From NCBI GenBank assembly GCA_947498055.1, contig CANMJA010000007.1:1-64000 (forward strand): a stretch of 64,000 nucleotides of DNA, written 5' to 3'. Numbering within the stretch: the stretch's first letter is position 1; every line of letters begins with the position of its first letter. The translations under genes and the position numbers were made by a program. The stretch comes from an uncultured Tenacibaculum sp. (GTDB lineage Bacteria > Bacteroidota > Bacteroidia > Flavobacteriales > Flavobacteriaceae). A model generated the notes under the pieces. The model ran no database searches. It worked only from the letters and a program-made list of their open reading frames with translations, and was not told where the DNA came from. Positions 1 through 9,388 of the stretch are shown here, piece after piece.

Positions 1-184
1 AAATTCAAGGGGCTTACTTTTTTAAAAAAATAAAAAAACAACGGTTTTACTGACTGCAGAGAATTAAAAATGGGATTATTAGTTTTTATCGGACAACAAT
101 AATATCAAATATGTAGTTATTTAAAAGAAGATATTATAATTAATAAGCACATGACTTTTTATTATTTAAGTATCTTGCATCCTT

Positions 185-781
185 ATGAGTATAGACCCCG
201 AAAAAACATTAGAAGTAGTAAGAAAATATTTAGAACAGTTTGCTACCGTTTCAGATACCGACTGGATTTTTTTTTCTTCTAAGTTAAGTAAACATGTTAT
301 ACCCAAAAAAACCACGTTTTTAAAAATAGGAAAAGTAGAAAATTATATTTCTTTTATTATCTCTGGGCTAGTTCGTTTTTACATACCTAATAACGATCCT
401 GCAAAAGAAATTACATTTGGTTTTTCTTTTAAAGAACAATTTATAAGTGCTTATGATTCTTTCTTAACACGAAAACCTTCTTTATATGAATTAGAAACTC
501 TTACTGAATCGATAATATTAAGTATTAGTTATGACGATTTACAAGAGGTATATAAAACAACACAAATAGGAAACTTAATAGGAAGATTAACTGCGGAACG
601 TCTTTTCCTACTAAAATCAAAAAGAGAGCAAACGTTATTACAATTTACAGCTAAAGAGCGTTATTTAAACCTTTTTAAAGATCATCCTGAGGTAATTAAA
701 GAAATTCCATTAAAATATATCAGTTCTTATATAGGAGTTACACCACAAGGATTAAGCCGTATTCGCAAAGAAATTAGTTAA
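185..781 (+). CDS. Crp/Fnr-type transcriptional regulator
   Basis: The 198-residue protein has the layout of flavobacterial Crp/Fnr-like regulators. An N-terminal beta-roll sensor domain (about residues 25-115, with a GLVRFYIPNNDPAKEITFGF-type core) is followed by a long dimer helix and a short C-terminal helix-turn-helix ending in YIGVTPQGLSRIRKEIS. The cyclic-nucleotide phosphate cassette is not obvious, as is usual in this Bacteroidetes subgroup, so the ligand is unknown. It lies 59 bases upstream of a fatty acid desaturase in the same direction and could regulate it, but the desaturase has its own promoter-like sequence. The ATG at 185 is the only plausible start. Confidence 0.8.
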   Translation: MSIDPEKTLEVVRKYLEQFATVSDTDWIFFSSKLSKHVIPKKTTFLKIGKVENYISFIISGLVRFYIPNNDPAKEITFGFSFKEQFISAYDSFLTRKPSLYELETLTESIILSISYDDLQEVYKTTQIGNLIGRLTAERLFLLKSKREQTLLQFTAKERYLNLFKDHPEVIKEIPLKYISSYIGVTPQGLSRIRKEIS

Positions 782-791
782 CATAGATTCA

Positions 792-822
792 TTGTTGTAT
801 TTGTTTTCTCGAAGTAATTTTG
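792..822 (+). promoter_or_regulatory. Promoter of the desaturase gene
   Basis: TAATTTTG at 815-822 matches the Bacteroidetes -7 consensus TAnnTTTG exactly, and a TTG at 795-797 lies 17 bases upstream as the -33 element. The start codon at 841 leaves a short leader. Confidence 0.5.
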
Positions 823-840
823 TAAAAAATAATAGTTTTT

Positions 841-1581
841 ATGATACTACTTTTTTTAGTATTTACATTATGGTATTCTAGTTTATTCTTTCAATCTTTC
901 TTTCTTCACAGATATGCTGCGCATCAAGTATTTACAATGTCTAAAAGAGCAGAGAAAATTACATTTTTTTTAACTTGGTTGTTTCAAGGACCTAGTTATT
1001 TAAGTGCCTATGGTTATGGTATTATGCATCGAATGCATCACGCATATACAGACACAGAGAAAGATCCACATTCTCCTAAATACGATGGTAATATGTTTTC
1101 TATGATGTGGAAAACAAAAAATATTTATCAAGATATTAATAACAACCGCATAGCCATAGATCAAAAATTCACAAAAAATGTTCCTCAATGGAAAAGTTTT
1201 GACCGTTTTGCTAGTTCTCGTTTTTCAAGAATAGCATGGGGAATTGTATATATTCTTTTATTTGTTGTTTTTGTTTCTGCTTGGTGGCAATGGTTTCTTT
1301 TACCTATTTTGTTTTTAATGGCTCCTATTCATGGAGTTATTATTAATTGGTTTGCTCATATTTATGGATATGTAAATTTTAAAACAACAGATACTTCTAA
1401 AAACTTATTTCGATTTGATTTTTTAATGATGGGAGAAGGATATCATAACAATCACCATAAGCATAGTTCTAGAGCAAATTTTGGAGGAATACATTGGTAC
1501 GAAATAGACCTCACCTATGTAATAATGAAGTTTCTTAATAAAATTGGAGCTATAAAACTTAAAACATCTACAGTTAATTAA
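841..1581 (+). CDS. Acyl-CoA/fatty acid desaturase
   Basis: This is a membrane di-iron fatty acid desaturase, probably of the delta-9 acyl-CoA type, introducing a double bond into membrane acyl chains. All three histidine boxes are present: HRYAAH (H23-H28), HRMHH (H63-H67) and HNNHH (H202-H206). Hydrophobic segments lie before the first box and around residues 132-172. At 246 residues it is shorter than many family members but retains both membrane hairpins. The gene follows a Crp-like regulator and carries its own TAnnTTTG promoter. Electron donor and exact regiospecificity cannot be read from the sequence. Confidence 0.85.
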   Translation: MILLFLVFTLWYSSLFFQSFFLHRYAAHQVFTMSKRAEKITFFLTWLFQGPSYLSAYGYGIMHRMHHAYTDTEKDPHSPKYDGNMFSMMWKTKNIYQDINNNRIAIDQKFTKNVPQWKSFDRFASSRFSRIAWGIVYILLFVVFVSAWWQWFLLPILFLMAPIHGVIINWFAHIYGYVNFKTTDTSKNLFRFDFLMMGEGYHNNHHKHSSRANFGGIHWYEIDLTYVIMKFLNKIGAIKLKTSTVN

Positions 1582-1974
1582 AGTATTTCTTTAAGTAATT
1601 TATACCATTCTAAAAGTTAAACATATTCATTCTTTTTTTCGTAGTTAGCAACGTTCTTTTTCACTGAAAACAGTGATATGCAGTCGTTTGTTCTCTTATA
1701 TATTTGTCATAGTCAATTAAAAACAAGAACTCTAATGAATAGTGTAAGCGACTCAACTGCTATTAAAAATGACTCCTTAAAAAAAATGAAACGATAACCT
1801 GTCCTTTTTAATTTAAATACTTACCAAATAATCAGGAATCTATGGATAATGAATTATTAAAAAATTTCTTCGACATTGATATTAATTCTGCTGAAGAAAT
1901 AACTATAACGAAAAAGAATAACATAACCTAAATCGTATTAAAAAAACAGCCTTGCTAAAACAATATTTTAAATT
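1582..1974. other. Intergenic region with a possible 29-codon ORF
   Basis: About 390 AT-rich bases. The only open frame of note is a 29-codon plus-strand ORF at 1842-1931 (starting MDNELLKNFFDID). It has no ribosome-binding site and I recognise no relative. It may be a remnant or a genuine mini-gene; I see nothing that decides. Confidence 0.3.
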
Positions 1975-2805
1975 ATGAAGAACCTACAATTCGGATTACT
2001 ATTATTAGTATTCACATTAAATTTTAGTTTTCAAAAAAAAGCAATTATTATGAATGAAAAAAATACAGAAAAATTTCTCTACATAGAAATATATGGAGAA
2101 AAAGGTGCTAGTACAGAAGTTAGGTTAAATGATATCCCTGCTTGTAACTTATCTGCCGAGGGAGATAATAGTTCTGGTAATTCATTTACACAAGCTAAAT
2201 ATTATATAAAACCAGGAATAAACACGATATCTGTTTACCCTTTATCTAAAAAAGGTAAATCAACTATTCGTTTTGTTAGATACACAAAAGGAGAATTTAC
2301 AGGTCGTGATAAAGGAGAAGAATTAATAAAAATTATCGTTGAAAATAGCGATACTCCTGTACATAAAAAAATAGAACTACCCTCTGATAATAAAAAATTG
2401 GCATGGATGCATACTGACATTATTACCGATGATGAAAGTAAAAAAGAAGCTCTTGAATTTGTAAAAAAAACGTATCAATATTTACAAAAAAATAATATTA
2501 AAGAAATGGTATCTGCTTTAGATCCTATACTCTCTTATGAACTTATATTTAAACCCAATACTACAAAAGATAAATTGGCTGAAGAATGGGAAAAAGGTTT
2601 AGGAATGGCATTTAATGGGGATAATATATTTGACGATATTAACACAATATCTATTCAATTAATTCCAATTGCTGATGGTAAATTATTTCAAGTAAAAAGA
2701 AAAGATGGTAGTATGTTTTTTAGAACATCAGATAAAAATGAATATACTGTAGGATTTAGAGATATTATTGGTCGTAAAGATGGTGTTTGGAAATTTTATC
2801 ATTAA
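1975..2805 (+). CDS. Exported protein of unknown function
   Basis: 276 residues. A hydrophobic N-terminal stretch (residues 5-19, LQFGLLLLVFTLNFSF) looks like a signal sequence. A beta-rich domain follows (about 30-115, containing EVRLNDIPACNL and a YYIKPGINTISVYPL strand pair), then an alpha/beta C-terminal half that ends KDGVWKFYH. The C-terminal part, with VKKTYQYLQKNN and KDGSMFFRT, resembles the general SnoaL/NTF2-like or DUF4440-like build, but I cannot name the family. An internal ATG at residue 26 is an alternative start that would remove the signal. It is followed by a good terminator and stands alone. Confidence 0.6.
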   Translation: MKNLQFGLLLLVFTLNFSFQKKAIIMNEKNTEKFLYIEIYGEKGASTEVRLNDIPACNLSAEGDNSSGNSFTQAKYYIKPGINTISVYPLSKKGKSTIRFVRYTKGEFTGRDKGEELIKIIVENSDTPVHKKIELPSDNKKLAWMHTDIITDDESKKEALEFVKKTYQYLQKNNIKEMVSALDPILSYELIFKPNTTKDKLAEEWEKGLGMAFNGDNIFDDINTISIQLIPIADGKLFQVKRKDGSMFFRTSDKNEYTVGFRDIIGRKDGVWKFYH

Positions 2806-2829
2806 ATAACGAAAATTATAAATGGTATA

Positions 2830-2881
2830 ACCCATTATATGTAACAAAACATAATTAAGTAGTATACTACATGTAATGGGT
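2830..2881 (+). terminator. Hairpin terminator after the 276-aa gene
   Basis: ACCCATTATATGTA (2830-2843) pairs with TACATGTAATGGGT (2868-2881) with one small bulge, and is followed by ATTTTATT. Confidence 0.55.
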
Positions 2882-3353
2882 ATTTTATTAAACTAAAGTT
2901 TCAATAAATATAATAACAAACTCTCAACCCTTCCTTAAAATATAAAAGAATCATCTTCTCTACAAAAATTTCTTAACGGTCTACTCCTTTAATTTTTTTC
3001 ACTGTTTATAATTTAAATTTCTCTTAAGTAAATAATCCTCAGGGCAAGCCTACGAAGCATTTAACGGAAGAAAGTTTATTTTTAGTTTTATGAAAACCTA
3101 AGGTTTTCAAACTTTCCTTTCAACCACCGATGCAAGCATCGGGGAATTCTAATTGATTAAAGTTAACTATACTCTAGAAAACAAACACATAATTCACTTT
3201 ACAAACCAGAGTTTTGTATCTTTTATAGTAATTTGACCATATTTTACACTTCTTTTACATTTGTTTGACACTTACATTTTAATATTCTGTTAGTTTTATA
3301 ATCGAGTCGACTTAAATTTAGAAAACAGATTATTAATTAAAAAACACACAAAA
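2882..3353. other. Intergenic region with a CCGATGC palindrome
   Basis: No gene is visible. A short perfect hairpin, CCGATGC-AA-GCATCGG, lies at about 3126-3141 and looks like a dispersed palindromic element. The bases just before 3354 hold a possible promoter: TTTG near 3262 and TAGTTTTA about 23 bases downstream. Confidence 0.35.
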
Positions 3354-3917
3354 ATGTATAAACTTATTATCGCTATTTCTCTTATAACTTGTTTTAGTTG
3401 TAATTCGAAAAAACAGACAGCAGAAAAGAACATTGTTAATACTACAAATCCTCCACTATTTGCTATGCATACCAATAGCTTTATCTCACATAACTCTAAA
3501 TCACCCTATGATATTTTTATCGATATTAAAAAGGTGGGTAAAGATGTTTATAATCTAGTAATTAAAATGGAATTACAGGATGGTTCTTTTTATGTATCTC
3601 CAAACTCTGTAAGAGATTTTAAAGGAAAGTTTTTAATGAACATAAATGAAAATGATAGATTAAAAAAAGTATCTAATCTTATTGAAAAACCACTTTCAAT
3701 AGAAATATTCGATGAACATCCTTTTGTGCAAGGAAATGTTAATTGGGTTAAAAAGAATACAACTTATACCCAAAAGTTAAAATTAAATTCTGATAAAGAC
3801 TTTCAAATTCCTGGTGTAATTCAATTTGTTATTGAACCTCGTTGTACTTTAGAAAAAATACCTTTTACTATTATATACGAAAATGGTGAAATGAAAATAG
3901 ATTTAAATAAATGTTAA
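3354..3917 (+). CDS. Small lipoprotein of unknown function
   Basis: 187 residues with a type II signal peptide: residues 1-16 end in the lipobox ITCFSC, so Cys16 would be lipidated and the protein anchored in the periplasm or outer membrane. The mature part is predicted mostly beta (strands such as DVYNLVIKMELQDGSFYVS and IPFTIIYENGEMKIDL), like a small immunoglobulin-like or lipocalin-like sandwich. I recognise no family. It is a single gene between unrelated neighbours, 68 bases before rlmF. Confidence 0.65.
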   Translation: MYKLIIAISLITCFSCNSKKQTAEKNIVNTTNPPLFAMHTNSFISHNSKSPYDIFIDIKKVGKDVYNLVIKMELQDGSFYVSPNSVRDFKGKFLMNINENDRLKKVSNLIEKPLSIEIFDEHPFVQGNVNWVKKNTTYTQKLKLNSDKDFQIPGVIQFVIEPRCTLEKIPFTIIYENGEMKIDLNKC

Positions 3918-3985
3918 AATCTATTTAGTATTTATTAAATAGCATATTTGGTTACAGATCTTAATAAAAGTATTTTTGACCTTAT

Positions 3986-4846
3986 ATGCATTTTAATAAT
4001 ATACATAATAATAAAAAATATAACTTTGAAAAGTTACAATTAGTAAATTCAGAATTAAAAGATTTTGTATTTAAAAATGAACATGGCACATTAACTATTG
4101 ATTTTGCAAATTCTAATGCAGTTATAGCTTTAAATAAAGCTCTTTTAATGTATCATTATAACTTACAAGACTGGCAACTACCAAAAGGTTACCTATGCCC
4201 TCCGGTACCTAGTAGAGTAGATTACATTCATCATATAGCAGATATAATAAATACTTCTTCTAAAAAAATAACAGGAATAGATATAGGTGTAGGTGCAAAT
4301 GCTATTTATTCTATTTTAGGGGCACAAGTGTATCATTGGAATATGATTGGGTCAGATATTCATTTAGAAAGTGTACTAGCTGCTAAAAATAACATAAGCC
4401 TTACTCCTGCTCTTCATGATAAAATAACCATAATACATCAAACGAAAAAAGCTAATATTTTTGAAGGTATTATTAAAGAAAATGATTTTTTTGATTTTAC
4501 TATGTGTAATCCTCCTTTTCATAGCTCTGAAAAAGAAGCCATAAAAGGAACCTCTAGAAAAATTCAGAATTTACAAATAAAAAAAATGGAGTTAAATTTT
4601 GGTGGTCAATCTAACGAGCTATGGTGTAATGGTGGAGAAGCTTTATTTATTAAGCGAATGATTAAAGAAAGTACAATATTTAAAAAACAAGTAGGATACT
4701 TTACAAGTTTAATTTCCAAAAAAGAAAACATCTTAAAAATAAAAAAACAATTAACTAAGTTAAAAGCTTCTTTTAAAATTATTCCTATGGAACATGGTAA
4801 TAAAAAAACAAGAATTATTGTTTGGTCATTTATACATGTAATATAA
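3986..4846 (+). CDS. rlmF: 23S rRNA (adenine(1618)-N(6))-methyltransferase
   Basis: RlmF transfers a methyl group from S-adenosylmethionine to N6 of A1618 in 23S rRNA. The class I methyltransferase fold is visible: the SAM-binding motif GIDIGVGANAIY (97-108), the acidic second motif SDIHLES (123-129) and the catalytic NPPF (175-178) typical of N6-adenine enzymes. The N-terminal CPPVPSRVDYIHHIADI and the later ELWCNGGEALF are family signatures, and 286 residues is the usual length. It appears monocistronic. Confidence 0.93.
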   Translation: MHFNNIHNNKKYNFEKLQLVNSELKDFVFKNEHGTLTIDFANSNAVIALNKALLMYHYNLQDWQLPKGYLCPPVPSRVDYIHHIADIINTSSKKITGIDIGVGANAIYSILGAQVYHWNMIGSDIHLESVLAAKNNISLTPALHDKITIIHQTKKANIFEGIIKENDFFDFTMCNPPFHSSEKEAIKGTSRKIQNLQIKKMELNFGGQSNELWCNGGEALFIKRMIKESTIFKKQVGYFTSLISKKENILKIKKQLTKLKASFKIIPMEHGNKKTRIIVWSFIHVI

Positions 4847-5232
4847 TTATAAAGTTATTTAAATGTTTATTTAGCAGAGTTACGAGAAACAAATATTATT
4901 GATGATTATAGGCAAATCGAACTACAAGAATTTTTTAAATAATTTTTATCCCCGACAAGGTAAATATGAAAGAATTAAAAAAATCCTCTTCCTATACGAT
5001 ATGTAAATACTAACTCTATTTTTATAAATATTTTTATGTATCATTGGATATAATTTCTGAATTTTCTAAATTAGGTTGAATATGGTATATGGTTAACAAT
5101 AGCTTTTACTGTAATTGTAGCTTGTTTTTTTAATGATGGAATTAGTAGGCGATTATTTTTGAAAATCCGTTTGAAGGATTAGGTAATGATATCCCTATTT
5201 TGTAGGCAATTAAAATCAACCGCATTCAAGAA
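4847..5232. other. Intergenic region with a decayed coding remnant
   Basis: A plus-strand frame near 4875-4942 reads LAELRETNIIDDYRQIELQ and ends in TAA but has no start codon, so it looks like the tail of a lost gene. No intact gene is visible. The stretch separates AT-rich rlmF from the next gene, which has a different base composition, so it may mark an insertion boundary. Confidence 0.35.
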
Positions 5233-6483
5233 ATGAAAATTTGCATAGCACAAACGAAATCCGAAAAAGGGAACATCCAAAGGAATATTGAAAACCATTT
5301 GGAGTTTATTGAGCGTGCAATCAAATTAAAAGCTGATTTGATAATTTTTCCCGAATTATCTATTACAAACTACGAACCTGATTTAGCCAAGGAATTAGCG
5401 ACAGACATTAAGAGCTATATTTTTAATCCGTTTCAAGAATTTTCCAATAAAAAGGAAATAACTATTGGAATCGGAATGCCAACAGAAGCAACCAATGGAA
5501 TAAATATCAGTATGTTAATTTTTCAGCCAAATATGGAAAGGACAGTTTATTCCAAACAAATGTTGCATTCAGACGAACTACCTTATTTTGTTTGTGGCAA
5601 AAATCAAACTTTTTTGACCATTAAAGGGATAAAAATCGCCATAGGAATTTGCTATGAGGCATTACAACGAGAGCATTTTTTGAACGCAAAAAGCCAAAAT
5701 ATAGACCTTTATATTGCAAGTGTAGCAAAGCCAAAAAGCGGAATTGAAAAAGTATACAATCACTTTCCGAAAATTGCAAACGAATTTAACACGCCAATAT
5801 TGATGTCAAATTGTATTGGACATTGTGACAATTTTATGAGCGTTGGACAAAGTGCTATTTGGAACAAAAAAGGCATATTAATTAAACAGCTTAACGTTAA
5901 TAATCAAGGGGTTCTAATTTATGATACCGAAACAGAACAAGCTGAAAAAGAACAACTAAAAATTGAAAAGGGGAAATTAACAGAGGTTGATGAACTTTTT
6001 CAAATCTACTTAAACGGCAAATCAGAATTAGAGAAAAACGGGATTTACCAGTGGACTGACAGTTATCCAACTCGCTCAATAATCGAAAATGATTTAGAAA
6101 AAGGAGTTCTTTTCGTTCTGAGAAACGACAAAGTAATCATTGGAGCGATTAACATAAGCGAAGAACAAGAACCCGAATATGAAACCATAAATTGGGAATT
6201 TGACAACTCAAAAATATTAGTCATTCACAGATTAGTGATAGACCCAAAATATCAAGGGAAAGGCTATGCAAGAAAATTAATGGATTTTGCTGAAATATTT
6301 GCAAGTGAGAACAATTATTCTTCGATAAGATTAGATGCTTACTGTCAAAACAAAAGAGCGATTGATTTTTATGAAAAACGAAGATATTTCATACGTGGAA
6401 ATGTCAATTTCCCTAAGCGAGAATACCCATTTCGTTGTATGGAAAAAGAAATAATAACTACCTACAACATTATGAAAACGTAA
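5233..6483 (+). CDS. Carbon-nitrogen hydrolase fused to a GNAT acetyltransferase
   Basis: The N-terminal half (about 1-240) is a nitrilase-superfamily amidase with its catalytic triad: Glu41 (IIFPELSITNYEP), Lys108 (YSKQML) and Cys140 (IAIGICYEAL). The C-terminal half (about 265-405) is a GNAT N-acetyltransferase with the acetyl-CoA loop LVIDPKYQGKGYARKLMDF and the CQNKRAIDFYEKRRY motif. Fusions of these folds occur in bacteria, but the substrate is unknown; successive deacylation and acetylation of an amine is one guess. Codon choice is visibly less AT-biased than in the flanking genes (more GAG, GCG, GGA, CCG), and a decayed region precedes it. This suggests recent transfer. Confidence 0.8.
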   Translation: MKICIAQTKSEKGNIQRNIENHLEFIERAIKLKADLIIFPELSITNYEPDLAKELATDIKSYIFNPFQEFSNKKEITIGIGMPTEATNGINISMLIFQPNMERTVYSKQMLHSDELPYFVCGKNQTFLTIKGIKIAIGICYEALQREHFLNAKSQNIDLYIASVAKPKSGIEKVYNHFPKIANEFNTPILMSNCIGHCDNFMSVGQSAIWNKKGILIKQLNVNNQGVLIYDTETEQAEKEQLKIEKGKLTEVDELFQIYLNGKSELEKNGIYQWTDSYPTRSIIENDLEKGVLFVLRNDKVIIGAINISEEQEPEYETINWEFDNSKILVIHRLVIDPKYQGKGYARKLMDFAEIFASENNYSSIRLDAYCQNKRAIDFYEKRRYFIRGNVNFPKREYPFRCMEKEIITTYNIMKT

Positions 6484-6631
6484 TGCGGGCGAATATACTT
6501 TTTAAATTTTTATAAACAACTAACCTATAAAATCGAAAATAAAAAAATAGTTTTTTACTTTAGTTTTATAGGTTTTGAATTTTAATAATACAAAATTTAC
6601 AAAATAAAATAAGTTAGTCAATCAAATTCTA

Positions 6632-6835
6632 TTATAAAAAATTAGTAGTTCTATCCTCCTCTATCGATTTAATATACTGTAAATCTTTACCTTCAAGTAA
6701 TATATCGCATTCAATCTTTAGAATATTTAATTTATTATAATAAGCTATTATTGTAAAATTCATTTTTGCAAAATAAAATAGTACCTCTTTATTTAAAAAA
6801 ACGTCTTCTTTTAACACTATCAAATAAGTATACAT
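6632..6835 (-). CDS. Stand-alone I9 (subtilisin propeptide)-like protein
   Basis: 67 residues, no signal peptide. Its order of elements fits the inhibitor-I9 propeptide fold: strand YLIVLKE, helix NKEVLFYFAKM, strands FTIIAYY and LNILKIEC, then helix DLQYIKSIEEDR. The final IKSIEEDR resembles the IEEDR ending typical of subtilisin propeptides. It starts 2 bases after the stop of the subtilase gene, so the two are almost certainly co-translated. I infer an inhibitor, chaperone or immunity-type partner for that protease. The assignment rests on pattern only. Confidence 0.5.
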   Translation of the reverse strand: MYTYLIVLKEDVFLNKEVLFYFAKMNFTIIAYYNKLNILKIECDILLEGKDLQYIKSIEEDRTTNFL

Positions 6836-6837
6836 AA

Positions 6838-8097
6838 TTATAGTGCTTGTACTAAACCTTGACCAACATCCCTATATAATTGATTTGAAAGTTGTTTGGC
6901 TTTTTTTTCTATTTTTAACCAAACACCCTCTGCTGATAAATTAGGGAAAGCTTCCCAATATAAAGCAGCAATACCTGCTACATGAGGAGTTGCCATACTA
7001 GTACCATTCATATTGGTATATAATTTGTTAAGAGGTGCATCTTTAGAATATGAACTAAAAATATTAACTCCTGGAGCTGAAATATCTACTCTCCCTCCAT
7101 TACTGGCATTGATACCTCCATTAGAAAATTTAGCAACATTTAAGTTCTTTTCTAAAGCTGCTACAGCCATTATAGATTCTGCATTTGCTGGGCTACTTAC
7201 TGGTTTAGGTAAATTAGGTCGTTTACTATTATTTCCTGCAGCTGCTATAATTAAACAGTTATTTTCTAAAGCTTTTCTTCCTATTTGCTCAAAAATTGGA
7301 GATGGTTTTTCTCCAATTCTTACTGGAGAACCTAAAGACATAGAAATAATCTTATGTTTTTTTTCTAAACTATTATCAATAGCATCTAAAATACCACTTG
7401 TAGACCCTGTTCCTGAATCACTTAAAACTTTACCTATAGCAATGTTTGCATTATAAGCTACTCCGTATCTTTTACCATCTACTAACGATTTGTTTCCAAC
7501 TGCTGTACCTGTACAATGTGTACCATGTCCATTACCATCTATATTCCATTTTTCACCTCTGATAAATGATTTTCCTGTAATATTTCTCCCTTCAAAATCT
7601 GGATGCGCTGTATACAACCCTGTATCTAAAATGCAAACATCTATTCCTTTTCCTGAGTAATCACTTAGCTCCATACCAATAGCATTTAAACCCCAAGTGT
7701 AACTTAGATTGTTTTTTAGTTTGTTATTAGCTATAATTAATTCTTCTAATTGTTCTATTTTATTAGTTAAATCGCCAATGGTTCCTTTTACTTCATTAAT
7801 TATATCGAGTTCTATAGCTGGCATAAACTCTTTTTCTTTTTCCCAATATATAAGTGGATTAGAAGATGTTTTTATAATGCTTTTTAATTTTTCTATTTCA
7901 TAATCTTCAACAATAGCAACTCCTAAATTTTTAAGAAATAACCCATTTCCTGAATCTAAAATATCTTGTGCTCTTACCTTAGAATTCAATTCTGCAGAAG
8001 ATGTAAGTTTGATACTTAAGTCTTTTTCTATTTTATGAAGACTAGATTTACTATCATTATTTAACTGTATTATGTATTTTTCTGATGGATTTTTCAT
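6838..8097 (-). CDS. Subtilisin-like serine protease (S8), cytosolic
   Basis: 419 residues. The catalytic triad is Asp158 (VCILDTG), His191 (NGHGTHCTG) and Ser367 (GTSMATPHVAG), with the oxyanion Asn289 in AAAGNN. Residues 1-95 may be a propeptide-like domain (EKYIIQLNND at the start, LGVAIVEDYEIEKLKSII later). Residues 105-130 are a probable coiled coil. There is no signal peptide, which is unusual for a subtilase and points to a cytosolic role. It overlaps the upstream 195-residue gene by 4 bases and is followed 2 bases later by an I9-like mini-gene. The cassette layout suggests a regulated intracellular protease acting on the co-encoded proteins. Confidence 0.9.
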   Translation of the reverse strand: MKNPSEKYIIQLNNDSKSSLHKIEKDLSIKLTSSAELNSKVRAQDILDSGNGLFLKNLGVAIVEDYEIEKLKSIIKTSSNPLIYWEKEKEFMPAIELDIINEVKGTIGDLTNKIEQLEELIIANNKLKNNLSYTWGLNAIGMELSDYSGKGIDVCILDTGLYTAHPDFEGRNITGKSFIRGEKWNIDGNGHGTHCTGTAVGNKSLVDGKRYGVAYNANIAIGKVLSDSGTGSTSGILDAIDNSLEKKHKIISMSLGSPVRIGEKPSPIFEQIGRKALENNCLIIAAAGNNSKRPNLPKPVSSPANAESIMAVAALEKNLNVAKFSNGGINASNGGRVDISAPGVNIFSSYSKDAPLNKLYTNMNGTSMATPHVAGIAALYWEAFPNLSAEGVWLKIEKKAKQLSNQLYRDVGQGLVQAL

Positions 8098-8681
8098 ACT
8101 GATTTCGTTTTAAGTTTAGACAATGTTTGGTCGATAAGAATACCGGTATCTTGTTGATGTATTTCTAAGCGAAGTTTTTTATCAATAAGTAGTATTTGTT
8201 CATTTTCTTTTAGCTTGTCCCATAGCATAATAGCTTCTTCCACAGTATTCGTTTTATTAATAATAGAGTCATTAATAAATTTAGATTGATAAGCAGAAAG
8301 CACTACTTGATGAATAGTTTCTGTAGCCTTTAAAAGAATATTTTCAACTTCTATTAAAGAAGATTCTATCGTTTCTCCTAAATTTGACAAACAATGGAAA
8401 CATGCTATTCTAACAGTATCTCTTCTACGAGTTTTTATTCGTTCAAGTTTTATAGGATCTATCCCAGAAACTGCTAAATCTAAATAATTTTTTAATTGAC
8501 TTATATTTCCTTCTTTAGTACTTTCTCCTATTTGTTGAAAATAATCTTGTACCTCATTTAATAAAGACAATAATGTTTTGTCTAGATTAAAATCCTTCTT
8601 TACAAATTTTTCATTTTGTAAAATGAGTTCCTGATTTAATTTTTCTAATCGTTGCTTTTTAAAATGAATTAATAGGTTCAT
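8094..8681 (-). CDS. Helical protein of the subtilase/DUF2589 cassette
   Basis: 195 residues, almost entirely helical, with no signal peptide or membrane segment. Residues 1-25 (LIHFKKQRLEKLNQELILQNEK) and 45-75 look like coiled coils. I recognise no family. It overlaps the subtilase gene by 4 bases and the 234-residue gene by 1 base, so the four upstream genes form a tight translational unit. It could be an adaptor linking protease and DUF2589 proteins. Confidence 0.7.
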   Translation of the reverse strand: MNLLIHFKKQRLEKLNQELILQNEKFVKKDFNLDKTLLSLLNEVQDYFQQIGESTKEGNISQLKNYLDLAVSGIDPIKLERIKTRRRDTVRIACFHCLSNLGETIESSLIEVENILLKATETIHQVVLSAYQSKFINDSIINKTNTVEEAIMLWDKLKENEQILLIDKKLRLEIHQQDTGILIDQTLSKLKTKSV

Positions 8682-9385
8682 TATTCAAAAATTATTTCTT
8701 CAATCTTATTTCCTTTTTCATCTACAGCATTGTGTATTCTAATACCTTCTTCAACAAGCTCTACATTTAGTTTTAATAAAATTTTACCTTCATCTTTTTC
8801 ATTACTTGTATTAGGATCAAAATATATATCATTCAATTTAGCAGATACTGGCGTATAACGATTTTTAAATGCCTCATTTAAAATGGTTTCCATTTCTTCA
8901 TTTTCTGCCATTGAAGTATCGTCTGATGAAGTAGTAAAAACTTGTTTGGTAACAAACTCTTTCACATGATCTTTCAAATTAATTTTAGATAAATTATCAT
9001 CCATGTTTTTTACATACTTGTAATCTACCTTTTCAAGATCTTTAACAACTCCTTTAAAAGCTTCTCTTTTTAATATCTCTTTATCTATTGGTTTTATTTT
9101 TAGATTTTTATTTCTATTAACCAATGATATTTTTTTATTAACATCGTTAATAAAAGCTCCTTCATCCATTTTAAAATTGTACTTTGTTTCAGCATCTAAT
9201 TCAGAAATTTTTACAGGAATTTCTAATTTTACAGATGGCATCGTAAATCTAGGTACTCTAAAATATTTTAGATAAGGATGATTTGCATACTCCTTTGCAA
9301 TACGTATTGCTTGTTCGTCTGCCTTTTTTCTAGCAAGGACTATCTCTTCATTGAGATAGTCCATATAGTCAGATAATTTAATCAC
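8681..9385 (-). CDS. Uncharacterised protein, DUF2589-cassette partner
   Basis: 234 residues. The N-terminal helix (1-35) leads into FTMPSVKLEIPVKISELDAE, a strand pair like those at the start of DUF2589-type beta domains. The middle (75-165) is helical and charged, and the C-terminus returns to strands (ILLKLNVELVEEGIRIHN). No signal peptide. It sits between the DUF2589 gene (3-base gap) and the helical 195-residue gene. The role is unknown; it may co-assemble with the DUF2589 protein. Confidence 0.65.
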   Translation of the reverse strand: MIKLSDYMDYLNEEIVLARKKADEQAIRIAKEYANHPYLKYFRVPRFTMPSVKLEIPVKISELDAETKYNFKMDEGAFINDVNKKISLVNRNKNLKIKPIDKEILKREAFKGVVKDLEKVDYKYVKNMDDNLSKINLKDHVKEFVTKQVFTTSSDDTSMAENEEMETILNEAFKNRYTPVSAKLNDIYFDPNTSNEKDEGKILLKLNVELVEEGIRIHNAVDEKGNKIEEIIFE

Positions 9386-9388
9386 AAC

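Noticed and set aside
7013..7456. Plus-strand frame of 147 codons
   Set aside because: Antisense to the catalytic domain of the subtilase; hydrophobic by codon mirror only.
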